Part shown: one piece after another, positions 22,654 through 30,405 of the stretch | How positions within the stretch are numbered: position 1 is the stretch's first letter | How the letters are laid out: the number at the start of each line of letters is the position of its first letter | Origin: an uncultured Clostridium sp. | Lineage (GTDB): Bacteria; Bacillota; Clostridia; TANB77; CAG-508 | Assembly: GCA_947570695.1 (NCBI GenBank) | Contig: CANOVB010000013.1 | Span: forward strand, 1-38,598 | Direction: 5' to 3' | DNA: 38,598 bases | Program-made: the position numbers and the translations under genes | Notes under the pieces: generated by a model | Told to the model about the DNA's origin: nothing | The model's input: the letters and a program-made list of their open reading frames with translations, nothing else | Databases searched by the model: none

Positions 22654-23955
22654 ATGAAAGATGAAAACAATTTAAAAGAAAAAAAGTTTAAAAGAAATGT
22701 AATATTGATTTTAATTATTGTTTCAATATTAGCTATAAGTATCATTTTTATAATTGCAAATAATGAAACTGGTATTAATTTTAATAAAGAAGAATACAAA
22801 GAATCCTTTATAGGAAAAGATATAGTAAATCCAGATAGAATTGTGTATAGAGACAAAACAGGAGAATATTATGAATTTAAACAAGGGGAAGAAGATTATA
22901 ACACTTTAAAAGCATTAATTGGAAATTCAATTACCAAGTTTAATGTAACAGGAGAAGAATTTATTACAGATGAAAAAATAGATGAAATTCACTCAAAAAG
23001 TTTTATAGAATTTGATTATAAAAAAGCTAGTAAAAATTATTTAATTCAATTAGAAACAAATGATAATCAAGCTGTTATAAAGTTAGCAGACACAGGTGGA
23101 AATGTTGTAACTAAGAAATTAGAAAATATAAATAAAATAAAGAAAACTTTAAAAACTTTGACTAAAAATAAAAATCCTCAAAAACTTGAATATAAAGAAC
23201 TAGTTTCTAAAAACTATTTAGAATATTTAGAATATAAATATGAACAATTATTTAAAAGTGAGAACTTTAAAATACATCAAGTAAAAATAGATAATTTTAG
23301 TGATTATGATAAATTTACATATGTTTGCAATATTGCGGTAGATGAAGAAATAACAGAAGAAACATTTAAAGAAAATGTAATTATATTAACTGTATCATCA
23401 GTGCCTAAAATAGATGTAAAAGTTAATTTAGGTAATATAAAATATACCTATAGTAGAGACGAAGCATATTATGGAAATAAAGTTCATTTACTAGTTGTTA
23501 GTAGATTAGTAAATACAGATTGCATATATAATACAGATTTATCGGAAATTGAAAGTAAGATTGATTATGATAACATGAAAGTAGAATATAATAATTCAGT
23601 AAGTAATATTGATAAAGAAGTTTTTGTTACTAATTATGATGAATTTTTAGAAGAATATAAAAAATCAAATTCTGAGATTACTCAAACTGAAGCAGAAGAA
23701 ATTGCTGAAAAAGGTTTCGAAGAGGCAGAAAGAATATGTGGAGGTTATGAAAAAAGCACTCAAACAGTAAAGAAAACTACAGAACTTGCAAATAACTTTT
23801 TCTCTTCAAACATTGATCAAGGACCGGTAACATATTCAGATAAAATTGAAGTTTATGCATTTACAAGAGTTGATGATATGGATTTAAATGGAGTTACAAT
23901 CTATGTTGATACAAAACTTGGAAAAATAATAGGAGGTGCAGCTTTTGGAGACTAA
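22654..23955 (+). CDS. Membrane-anchored protein of unknown function
   Basis: I do not recognise the family. The 433-residue product has a basic N terminus (KKFKRN), one transmembrane helix (about 15-35, VILILIIVSILAISIIFIIA) and a large outer region rich in Lys, Asp and Tyr without repeats or catalytic motifs I know. The last 90 residues (QTEAEEIAEKGFEEAERICGGYE... VDTKLGKIIGGAAF) resemble a PepSY-like module. The ribosome binding site is weak (GAAAGAAG). The next gene begins within its last codons, so both form an operon that may be a two-protein membrane complex. Confidence 0.75.
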   Translation: MKDENNLKEKKFKRNVILILIIVSILAISIIFIIANNETGINFNKEEYKESFIGKDIVNPDRIVYRDKTGEYYEFKQGEEDYNTLKALIGNSITKFNVTGEEFITDEKIDEIHSKSFIEFDYKKASKNYLIQLETNDNQAVIKLADTGGNVVTKKLENINKIKKTLKTLTKNKNPQKLEYKELVSKNYLEYLEYKYEQLFKSENFKIHQVKIDNFSDYDKFTYVCNIAVDEEITEETFKENVIILTVSSVPKIDVKVNLGNIKYTYSRDEAYYGNKVHLLVVSRLVNTDCIYNTDLSEIESKIDYDNMKVEYNNSVSNIDKEVFVTNYDEFLEEYKKSNSEITQTEAEEIAEKGFEEAERICGGYEKSTQTVKKTTELANNFFSSNIDQGPVTYSDKIEVYAFTRVDDMDLNGVTIYVDTKLGKIIGGAAFGD

Positions 23956-25351
23956 TAAAAAAGATAAATTAAAGCTTATTTCCTGGGTTATTCCTATTAT
24001 ATTAATAATACCTTATATTGTATATAAGGCAACAAGTGTAATAATAGTATTAGAATTTTTTACTGGGTGGTCAATATTTAATAGTTTTGATATTATTACT
24101 TTTTTACAAATGTTAGTATCACTAATTATTCCTTTTATAATGTTAATGTCAATTTTACAAATGTATACATATTGGATTTTAAAATCATTTAGTAAAAAGA
24201 AAATAGTAAAAGGCATTTTATTAACGTTATTGCCAGTAGTAGCAGTGCTAGGAATAATTTTTATAAAAAATAATATGAATGTTATTTTTAAAAATCTTAT
24301 TTTCAGATTAGCATTTATATTAGCAATAATTTGTATTCCAATTATAGTGCTTGGAAAAATAATTTTACAAGATGGTAAAAGAAAGACTATAAAAATTATA
24401 ATGGTTATAGTATTTAGCGTACTTATATATTTCAATAATTTTTCTACAGTTTTAGATTATGCTAGAACAATAGTAACATATATAAAATCATATCCAATAT
24501 ATGAAATAGTAAGCCTAAAAAAAGATGAAAAGCTAGATACCTCATATTTACAAAAATATACTCAAAAATTTGCAAGAAATGGATATTTAGATAAATTTGA
24601 TATTAAACAAATCTTAGATATAGCAGATTCAAAATCAGCAATAATTAATATAAATTATAAAGATGAAATGAAAAAAATAAATGTAAATATACTTAACAAA
24701 AATGATGAAAAAATGGTTGAATTAAAAGAAATGCTAGAAGCAGAATATTATAAATTTAATTATGAAATTAATGAGAAAAATGAAGTGGTAATTAATGTAG
24801 AAAGATATACGATTGCGAAAAAAGAAATTAAAGAAAAAAATTCTGAAATTATACTTTCAGGAGAAAAAAGAAATGATATAATTACAAATACTTATAAAAG
24901 TGCAAGCGAAAAAGATGGATATTTAGTATATGATAATAAAATAAATTTAGAAAATACAAATAGTGGAAAACAAATTGAGGAATTAAAACTTTTATTTGTT
25001 TATGATAAAGAGAAAGATAATTACATTCCAGTTATAAAAAAAGATGAAGAATATAATTATAAAAATATTTATTTTTATAAAATATATCAAGATGGAATAG
25101 AAATAATTTTAAAAGATGAAATAACATTGAATAAAAAAGATTATACTTTAAGAATAAATAGATATGATGATAATTTAAATATAACAGATCAAAATACTAA
25201 TAATAATTATTATTATGAATATGAACCAGTAGTAACAGAGGCTACTACAATTACAGATAAAGATGATAAGATAAGCAATATAGTTTTAGAAATAAAATTT
25301 AATGGAAGCTATACAGTTAATAATTTAAAAAATATTGAGATAATATTTTAA
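23945..25351 (+). CDS. Multi-pass membrane protein of unknown function
   Basis: The 468-residue product has five or so N-terminal hydrophobic segments within about residues 12-180, then a soluble, Lys/Glu/Asn/Tyr-rich domain to the end, probably outside the cell. No catalytic or transport motif is recognisable. I start it at TTG 23945, eight bases after AGGAGG (23931-23936), because the in-frame GTG at 23936 overlaps that site. It overlaps the upstream anchored protein by 11 bases, indicating coupled translation and joint function. Confidence 0.72.
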   Translation: METNKKDKLKLISWVIPIILIIPYIVYKATSVIIVLEFFTGWSIFNSFDIITFLQMLVSLIIPFIMLMSILQMYTYWILKSFSKKKIVKGILLTLLPVVAVLGIIFIKNNMNVIFKNLIFRLAFILAIICIPIIVLGKIILQDGKRKTIKIIMVIVFSVLIYFNNFSTVLDYARTIVTYIKSYPIYEIVSLKKDEKLDTSYLQKYTQKFARNGYLDKFDIKQILDIADSKSAIININYKDEMKKINVNILNKNDEKMVELKEMLEAEYYKFNYEINEKNEVVINVERYTIAKKEIKEKNSEIILSGEKRNDIITNTYKSASEKDGYLVYDNKINLENTNSGKQIEELKLLFVYDKEKDNYIPVIKKDEEYNYKNIYFYKIYQDGIEIILKDEITLNKKDYTLRINRYDDNLNITDQNTNNNYYYEYEPVVTEATTITDKDDKISNIVLEIKFNGSYTVNNLKNIEIIF

Positions 25352-25488
25352 TTTGTATTATAAAAAAGTAATAGATTAAAATAAAGCGTAATGCTCACAA
25401 AATAATAAGCAAGTAAGGTTTGAAGTGAATATTGCCTAAAATAGGATTTTGTATGTATAAGAAGATTAAAATAATTAATAAAAAGGTC

Positions 25489-25549
25489 TTGATAAAAAAA
25501 TAAAATATGATATAATAATTAGCAAATTAGGAATTATTCCTAATTTGCT
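25489..25549 (+). promoter_or_regulatory. Promoter and 29-bp perfect palindrome before the PerR-like gene
   Basis: TTGATA (25489-25494) and TATAAT (25511-25516) are 16 bp apart. AGCAAATTAGGAAT and ATTCCTAATTTGCT (25521-25549, one central T) form a perfect palindrome over the start region, immediately before GGGAG. Its centre GAATTATTC recalls PerR boxes (TTATAATTATTATAA type), so it is a candidate autoregulatory operator; it would also fold as an RNA hairpin. Confidence 0.65.
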
Positions 25550-25560
25550 GGGAGATTTTT

Positions 25561-25953
25561 ATGAGAAATTATTCAAGACAAAGGGAAGAGATAATAAAAG
25601 TCATTAAAGAATTATATACTCATCCAACTGCAGAAGAAATCTATATAATAGTAAAAGGAAAAGATCCATCTGTTAGTAGAAGTACAGTATATAGAAACTT
25701 AGGACTTTTGGTAGAGAGCAATGTAATCAATAAAATAACAATGCTAAATGGACCTGATAGATATGATTACATAAGAGAAGAAAGTACAAAACACAATCAT
25801 GCAATTTGTACTAAATGTGGAAAGATTTTTGATTTTGAATTTGATTTTGAATATGAAAAATTGAAATCAATAATTTTAAAACAAACAGGAATAGAAATCT
25901 CTAAAAAAGGAATTGCTATTGAAGGAATATGCGATTCTTGTAAAAATAAATAA
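25561..25953 (+). CDS. perR: PerR-like Fur-family peroxide regulator
   Basis: A 130-residue Fur-family repressor: winged helix (about 1-65; SRSTVYRNLGLLVE) and dimerisation domain with a structural zinc site CTKCG...CDSC. All PerR regulatory metal ligands have counterparts: His in THPTAEEIY (H21), Asp in RYDY, the two His in KHNHAIC, and Asp in KIFDF where Fur has Glu. In PerR, iron-catalysed oxidation of His releases the repressor from DNA. The protein is slightly short at its N terminus. The rubrerythrin gene follows 18 bases later, matching a peroxide-defence operon. Confidence 0.82.
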   Translation: MRNYSRQREEIIKVIKELYTHPTAEEIYIIVKGKDPSVSRSTVYRNLGLLVESNVINKITMLNGPDRYDYIREESTKHNHAICTKCGKIFDFEFDFEYEKLKSIILKQTGIEISKKGIAIEGICDSCKNK

Positions 25954-25971
25954 TTTAGGAGGAATTTAAAA

Positions 25972-26514
25972 ATGCCAGAATTAAAAGGAACAAAAACAGA
26001 GAAAAATTTAATGGAAGCTTTTGCAGGAGAATCACAAGCAAGAAATAAATATACTTATTTTGCAAGCAAAGCTAAAAAGGAAGGATATGAGCAAATTGCT
26101 GCTATATTTCAAGAAACAGCTGATAACGAAAAAGAGCATGCTAAAATGTGGTTCAAATTATTAAATGGTGGAGACATTTCTACTACAGCAGATAACTTAA
26201 AAGCAGCAGCAGAGGGAGAAAATTTTGAATGGACAGATATGTATGAAAGAATGGCTAAAGAAGCTAAAGAAGAAGGATTCGACAGAATAGCTTATATTTT
26301 TGAAGCTGTTGGAAAGATTGAAAAAGAGCATGAAGAAAGATATAAAAAGTTATTAGAAAATGTTGAAGGTGATTTAGTATTCAGTAAAGATGGAGACAAA
26401 ATCTGGAAATGTAGAAATTGTGGACATATATGTGTAGGAAAGAAAGCTCCAGAAGTTTGCCCTGTATGTGAACATCCAAAAGCATTTTTTGAAGTAAAAG
26501 CTGAAAATTATTAA
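25972..26514 (+). CDS. rbr: Rubrerythrin
   Basis: The 180-residue protein has an N-terminal ferritin-like diiron four-helix bundle (about 1-140; Glu/His ligands in [24 protein letters not shown] and [14 protein letters not shown]) and a C-terminal rubredoxin site [10 protein letters not shown]...[11 protein letters not shown]. It reduces hydrogen peroxide using electrons from rubredoxin or ferredoxin in the cytoplasm of anaerobes. Cotranscribed with the PerR-like repressor upstream and followed by a strong terminator. TTAGGAGG precedes ATG by 8 bases. Confidence 0.96.
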   Translation: MPELKGTKTEKNLMEAFAGESQARNKYTYFASKAKKEGYEQIAAIFQETADNEKEHAKMWFKLLNGGDISTTADNLKAAAEGENFEWTDMYERMAKEAKEEGFDRIAYIFEAVGKIEKEHEERYKKLLENVEGDLVFSKDGDKIWKCRNCGHICVGKKAPEVCPVCEHPKAFFEVKAENY

Positions 26515-26554
26515 TTTTGTACAGATTTGGCAAAAAATTAAATTTTATAAAATT

Positions 26555-26581
26555 AAAAAACGTGATATTATCACGTTTTTT
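26555..26581 (+). terminator. Terminator after rubrerythrin
   Basis: AAAAAACGTGATA and TATCACGTTTTTT form a perfect inverted repeat ending in a T run; it could also work on the other strand. Confidence 0.88.
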
Positions 26582-26657
26582 GATTTTTCAGATTTATTTT
26601 TTTGAAAATTTTTATTATATAAAATGCAAAGTAAATTTTTAATATTTATACCATGCG

Positions 26658-26897
26658 TTATTCACAATTTAAATATTTTTCAAAAAATATACCGCAAATT
26701 ATTGAAAAAACACCTATAAGTAATCCAGTTCTGAAAATTATTAAACTAGATTTATATAGGTATATAGAAATATAGTATGTATAATGAAAACTCAAGAGCA
26801 AAAGACCTAGAAGAGAGACTATAAAAGAGATAAATAAATTTATATTAACTAATTTTTTTGTCTTCTTTCCTTTTATATCAATATTTAAATTATTCAT
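26658..26897 (-). CDS. Small two-helix membrane protein
   Basis: On the minus strand, a 79-residue product with a basic start (KGKKTKKLVN) and two hydrophobic helices (about 20-38 and 53-72). No family is recognised. I start it at the ATG at 26897, seven bases after GAGGAA; the ATG two codons upstream is too close to that site. It is one of two minus-strand genes here and lies downstream of rpsT, separated by a 440-bp gap and rpsT's own terminator. Moderate confidence that it is a real gene. Confidence 0.6.
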   Translation of the reverse strand: MNNLNIDIKGKKTKKLVNINLFISFIVSLLGLLLLSFHYTYYISIYLYKSSLIIFRTGLLIGVFSIICGIFFEKYLNCE

Positions 26898-26958
26898 ACA
26901 CATTTCCTCATAATATGTTTTTATTTAATATTAAAGTATTTAGCATTTTTCATTAAAT

Positions 26959-27004
26959 AAAATCTCGCTGATATTTGTAATATTTATAAAATTCTAGCGA
27001 TTTT
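26959..27004. other. Imperfect hairpin in the 26.9-27.3 kb gap
   Basis: AAAATCTCGCT and AGCGATTTT can pair around a 30-base AT-rich loop. Its role is unclear. The rest of 26904-27153 shows no gene or other structure that I can support. Confidence 0.3.
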
Positions 27005-27153
27005 AAGTAACATATTCTTTCTTTTGATTTATAAATGATTAATTTAATATTAACATTTTAAAATTCATAAAACAAATGAAAATAATGGAAGATTTTTTGA
27101 TAAAGAACAAAAGAATATATTATGATAATTGCAAAAGATAAAACCAAATGAAA

Positions 27154-27304
27154 ATATTTTTTCTCTGAAATAACTTATGTGTAGCTTATTTCATTTATTA
27201 CATCTAAGAGATATTCTTGAGACAATTTTATGTAGAAAAATTGTGTGCAAATTTTGACGAAGTTTTTATATTATAGAATTGAGAAGCAATTTCCTATTAT
27301 ATAA
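27154..27304. repeat. Dispersed intergenic repeat, copy 2
   Basis: Similar along its length to 10953-11103, with shared blocks ATTTCATTT, TTACA, CAATTTTATGTAG, CAAATTTTGAC and GAATTG. Here the right end reads TTTCCTATTATATAAA, which matches the terminal sequence of the MITE-type element at 29.6 kb, linking the two repeat families. It fills the gap downstream of rpsT. Confidence 0.6.
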
Positions 27305-27306
27305 AA

Positions 27307-27333
27307 AAACCTTATACTTAATGTATAAGGTTT
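27307..27333 (-). terminator. rpsT terminator
   Basis: AAACCTTATAC and GTATAAGGTTT form a perfect 11-bp stem with a 5-base loop; read on the minus strand it is followed by a run of T's. Confidence 0.88.
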
Positions 27334-27339
27334 AAATTA

Positions 27340-27603
27340 TTATTTTACTGTATTTAATTTTTTTGCTAAGCTTGATTTTTTTCTTGAAGCTGTGTTGGCT
27401 TTTATAACACCTTTTGTACAAGCTTGATCAACTTTTTTTACAGCTTCTTTGAATGTTGTTTCTGCTTTTGATTTATCTCCTTCTGCTACAGCAGCTTCAA
27501 ATGTTTTAACAGCTGTTTTGTAAGCAGATTTTACCATATTATTTTGTAGAGTTTTTTTCTCGATTACACTAACTCTTTTTATAGCTGATTTAATGTTTGG
27601 CAT
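27340..27603 (-). CDS. rpsT: 30S ribosomal protein S20
   Basis: The 87-residue basic helical protein begins MPNIKSAIKRVSVIEKK and ends KKSSLAKKLNTVK, as in bacterial S20, which binds 16S rRNA in the 30S body. Length is normal. On the minus strand a strong GAGGAGGTG lies 8 bases before ATG. It is monocistronic with its own terminator, divergent from rpiB across a 270-bp AT-rich gap, the usual free-standing arrangement for this gene. Confidence 0.97.
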   Translation of the reverse strand: MPNIKSAIKRVSVIEKKTLQNNMVKSAYKTAVKTFEAAVAEGDKSKAETTFKEAVKKVDQACTKGVIKANTASRKKSSLAKKLNTVK

Positions 27604-27847
27604 TTATTTTGCACCTCCTCTTAGTTCATAAAGTAAATTTTACTTCAAATATTTTAACATGAATATATTTAAAAATCAAGCATTTTATAAAAAATATTTT
27701 TATGTTATGTAAAACTTATAAAAATAATATTTTAATTTACTAATTTTATATATTAATAAATCTATAAATAACTGAAATTATCAAAAAATAAGAGAAAAGA
27801 AAAAAATGTTTTTCACAAAAAATTCACATTTATAAATAATAATAATC

Positions 27848-27876
27848 TTGTATTATTGTTATTTCTGTGATATATT
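27848..27876 (+). promoter_or_regulatory. Sigma-A-like promoter for rpiB
   Basis: TTGTAT (27848-27853) and TATATT (27871-27876) are 17 bp apart, about 30 bases before the rpiB start. The -35 lies within an imperfect AATAATAAT/TATTATTGTTATT inverted repeat. Confidence 0.6.
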
Positions 27877-27906
27877 GTGGTCAAAATAATACTAAGGAGG
27901 AATTTT

Positions 27907-28353
27907 ATGATAGCTTTAGGTTCAGACCATGGCGGTTATAAATTAAAAGAAGAAATAAAGAAATATTTAGATGAGATAGGAATTAAATATAAAGATTTTG
28001 GCACATTTAATGAAGAAAGAACAGATTATCCAGTATTTGCAAGAAAAGTTGCTGAGTCAATACAAAATAAAGAATGTGAAAGTGGAATTTTAATGTGTAG
28101 ATGTGGAGCTGGAATGACTATCGCACCTAATAAATTTAAAGGAATTAGAGCTGCACTAGCCTTTAATGCAGAAGTAGCAACAGCAGCAAAAGCAGATGAT
28201 AACGTAAATATTTTAGTTTTACCATCAGAATATATAAGTACATCAGAAGCTATTACTACTATGAGAGCATGGATAGCTACAGAATTTAAAGGTGGAAGAT
28301 ATTTAGAAAGATTACAAATGATAGAAGAAATTGAAAAAGAAAATATGAAATAG
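27907..28353 (+). CDS. rpiB: Ribose-5-phosphate isomerase B
   Basis: The 148-residue RpiB interconverts ribose 5-phosphate and ribulose 5-phosphate in the non-oxidative pentose phosphate pathway. Motifs: IALGSDHGGYKLKEEI (phosphate site), DYPVFARKVAESI, and GILMCRCGAGMTIAPNKFKGIRA with the catalytic Cys of MCRCG. LacA-type isomerases share this fold, but no lactose genes are near. I start it at ATG 27907 after AAGGAGG; an in-frame GTG ten codons upstream lies at the promoter. It is followed 12 bases later by a TagO-like gene. Confidence 0.93.
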   Translation: MIALGSDHGGYKLKEEIKKYLDEIGIKYKDFGTFNEERTDYPVFARKVAESIQNKECESGILMCRCGAGMTIAPNKFKGIRAALAFNAEVATAAKADDNVNILVLPSEYISTSEAITTMRAWIATEFKGGRYLERLQMIEEIEKENMK

Positions 28354-28365
28354 TGAGGTCAAATT

Positions 28366-29517
28366 ATGTGGGGAGATATAGCAATAGCTTTTCTAATAGC
28401 ATTTATGACAGCCTTTATGGCAACGCCACATACTATAAATTTAGCAAAAAAGGTAGGAGCAGTAGATACACCGCAAGATGCAAGACGTATTAATAAAATT
28501 ACAATGCCAAGATTAGGTGGACTAGCAGTAATTGCAGGATTTTTTGTTTCAATAATTTATTTATTAATTGTAATGACGGTTGAAAATAAAATAGATTTAT
28601 ATCAAGATGGGTATATAGACAAAATAATAGGTTTTGTATTAGGTGCTTTAATAATTGGAATAACTTGTTTTATAGATGATGTAAAAGGAGTCCCAGCATT
28701 AATTAAACTTATAGCACAAATAATTGCAGCATTAGTTGTAATAAATTTTGGAATTAGAATTGATAATTTAGATATACCATTTATAAATTTAGATAATGCA
28801 ACTCCGTTATTTTATACAATACTTACTTTATTTTGGATTGTAGGAATTACAAATGCAATGAATCTAATAGATGGACTAGACGGATTATCTACTGGAGTTT
28901 CATTAATATCATGCTTATCACTTCTTATAATATTTTCATTAAATGCGTCACCAATAATATCAATCGTATTAATAACAGCATTAGGAGGAGCGTTATGTGG
29001 ATTTTTACCATATAATTTTAATCCAGCAAAAACTTTTATAGGAGATACAGGTTCAAATTTTTTAGGATATTGCTTATCAATAATTTCTATATTAGGAATA
29101 GCAAAAACTTATACAGCTATAGTAATTGTAGCACCAATAATGGTACTTGCTTTACCTATATTTGATACAGTGTTTGCAATAATAAGAAGAATAATACATG
29201 GAAAATCGTTAAAAGCGATAATAGAACCAGATGCAGGACACTTGCATCACCAAATGTTAAAAAAGGGATTTACTCAAAAACAGGCAGTTTTAATTCTTTA
29301 TGGACTAAGTGCGATATTTGGAATGTTTGCTATTATTCTTATGGATAGTGGTATCTGGAAAGCACTATCATTTGCAATTATAATAGTAGTTATAATTGCC
29401 ATGGGATATAAAGAGTTTTTTAAGCAAAGGTTACTAGAAGATGTAACAGAAACAGATACTGAAAACAAAGAAAAACTGCAAAATAATGAGGCAGAAGTAG
29501 AAAAAGAAAATAAATAA
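28366..29517 (+). CDS. tagO: TagO/WecA-like undecaprenyl-phosphate sugar-1-phosphate transferase
   Basis: A 383-residue polyprenol-phosphate hexosamine-1-phosphate transferase with about ten membrane helices. Signature motifs are DTPQDARRINKITMPRLGG, the catalytic DDVKG pair, NAMNLIDGLDGLSTG, GDTGSNFLGY, and HLHHQMLKKGFTQKQAVL, where the HxHH loop indicates the WecA/TagO rather than the MraY branch. It loads GlcNAc-1-phosphate (or a relative) on undecaprenyl phosphate to start teichoic acid or other surface glycan synthesis. A hydrophilic tail of about 30 residues follows the last helix. A terminator follows, and glycan genes resume at 30.4 kb. Confidence 0.92.
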   Translation: MWGDIAIAFLIAFMTAFMATPHTINLAKKVGAVDTPQDARRINKITMPRLGGLAVIAGFFVSIIYLLIVMTVENKIDLYQDGYIDKIIGFVLGALIIGITCFIDDVKGVPALIKLIAQIIAALVVINFGIRIDNLDIPFINLDNATPLFYTILTLFWIVGITNAMNLIDGLDGLSTGVSLISCLSLLIIFSLNASPIISIVLITALGGALCGFLPYNFNPAKTFIGDTGSNFLGYCLSIISILGIAKTYTAIVIVAPIMVLALPIFDTVFAIIRRIIHGKSLKAIIEPDAGHLHHQMLKKGFTQKQAVLILYGLSAIFGMFAIILMDSGIWKALSFAIIIVVIIAMGYKEFFKQRLLEDVTETDTENKEKLQNNEAEVEKENK

Positions 29518-29524
29518 AGAAAGA

Positions 29525-29558
29525 AAATATACTATATTTTAATATAGTATATTTTTTT
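29525..29558 (+). terminator. Terminator after tagO
   Basis: AAATATACTATAT and ATATAGTATATTT form a perfect stem with a TTTA loop and a trailing T run; the MITE-type element begins in that T run. Confidence 0.85.
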
Positions 29559-29742
29559 ATATAATAGGAAAGTGCCTGCACTTCCTATTATATAAAGCTT
29601 TCAGTAATTTGTACAGAAAAATTTCTCAGAAATTTTTCGCACATCGAACAAATACGTGGACAATTCAGTAAAGTTTCGTCTTTTGCATATTAAATATTGT
29701 CCACTTTTGTTCTATAGTGGGAAAATACTTTCCTATTATATA
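29558..29742. mobile_element. MITE-like element with 16-bp terminal inverted repeats
   Basis: TATATAATAGGAAAGT at 29558-29573 and ACTTTCCTATTATATA at 29727-29742 are exact inverted repeats bounding 185 bp without a coding frame. Inside are more palindromes: the left tip (29558-29594), GAAAAATTTC-TCA-GAAATTTTTC (29617-29639) and GTGGACAAT/ATTGTCCAC (29656-29705). Partial copies exist near 7.2, 22.5 and 27.3 kb. Confidence 0.65.
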
Positions 29743-29769
29743 AAAGCTTTGCTAAATATTGTACACAAA

Positions 29770-29808
29770 TTAAAATATGTCAATATTTTTAATATTGACA
29801 TATTTTAA
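29770..29808. terminator. Perfect 18-bp hairpin, possible bidirectional terminator
   Basis: TTAAAATATGTCAATATT and its exact inverse AATATTGACATATTTTAA flank a TTT loop. A shorter hairpin, GAAAAATC-TTT-GATTTTTC, lies near 29869. Between them and the next promoter at 30069 I see no gene. Confidence 0.55.
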
Positions 29809-30068
29809 TAGCTAAGCTTAAGCAGTATCAGCAAGTTAGTATATCAGCAAATTTCCTGAAAAATCTTTGATTTTTCGTATTTGTTCTGGAAAATGAATAT
29901 TAAATACTTGACTTATTAAAATAAATTTACTATAATATAAAAACTGCGTCAATATAAAAGGTAAACATAATTTATAAAAGTAAAATATAACTAAATTAAA
30001 TTCATAATAATAGAAAAAATGAGATTAAAAGAGAAAGATGGTAGAAAAATGAAATATACTATTTTATA

Positions 30069-30097
30069 TTGCATTTTTTAAAAAAATATTGTATAAT
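30069..30097 (+). promoter_or_regulatory. Strong sigma-A-like promoter of the small ORF
   Basis: TTGCAT (30069-30074), 17-bp spacer, TATAAT (30092-30097), 40 bases before the ATG of the 38-residue frame; among the best promoter matches in the window. Confidence 0.7.
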
Positions 30098-30137
30098 TTT
30101 CTAAGATATAAAAATATAAGAAAGGCGGTTTAAAATT

Positions 30138-30254
30138 ATGAGCAAAAATATGAAAAAAAATGTAAACTTAAATAAAATAATTTATAGTAATGATGCTACT
30201 GATTATGCCGCCAATAATAGCATTATAAATTTTTATACTCAAAAAGAAGATTAA
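30138..30254 (+). CDS. Small ORF, 38 residues, unknown
   Basis: The frame begins MSKNMKKNVNLNK and ends NFYTQKED; it is hydrophilic, Asn-rich (8 of 38), without cysteine, membrane helix or known motif. AAAGGCGG lies nine bases before ATG, a near-consensus promoter precedes it and a strong terminator follows 20 bases after the stop, so it forms a complete short transcription unit. It might be a small cytoplasmic protein, a peptide precursor, or a leader peptide in front of the pyruvyl transferase operon. I do not recognise it. Confidence 0.5.
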   Translation: MSKNMKKNVNLNKIIYSNDATDYAANNSIINFYTQKED

Positions 30255-30273
30255 AAAGGAATAACATATTATT

Positions 30274-30322
30274 TTTTAATAATACCTAATTAATCTTTCG
30301 AGATTTTAGGTATTATTTTTAT
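30274..30322 (+). terminator. Terminator between the small ORF and the pyruvyl transferase gene
   Basis: AATAATACCTAA and TTAGGTATTATT pair perfectly and are followed by a T run. It could be a plain terminator or an attenuator for the following operon. Confidence 0.85.
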
Positions 30323-30405
30323 TTAAGTAGAAAAGTTTACCATTAAATAAAAACTTTGTCATAAGTAAGGTGCTATGCAATTACATAAGAAATGGAGGAA
30401 AGTAT

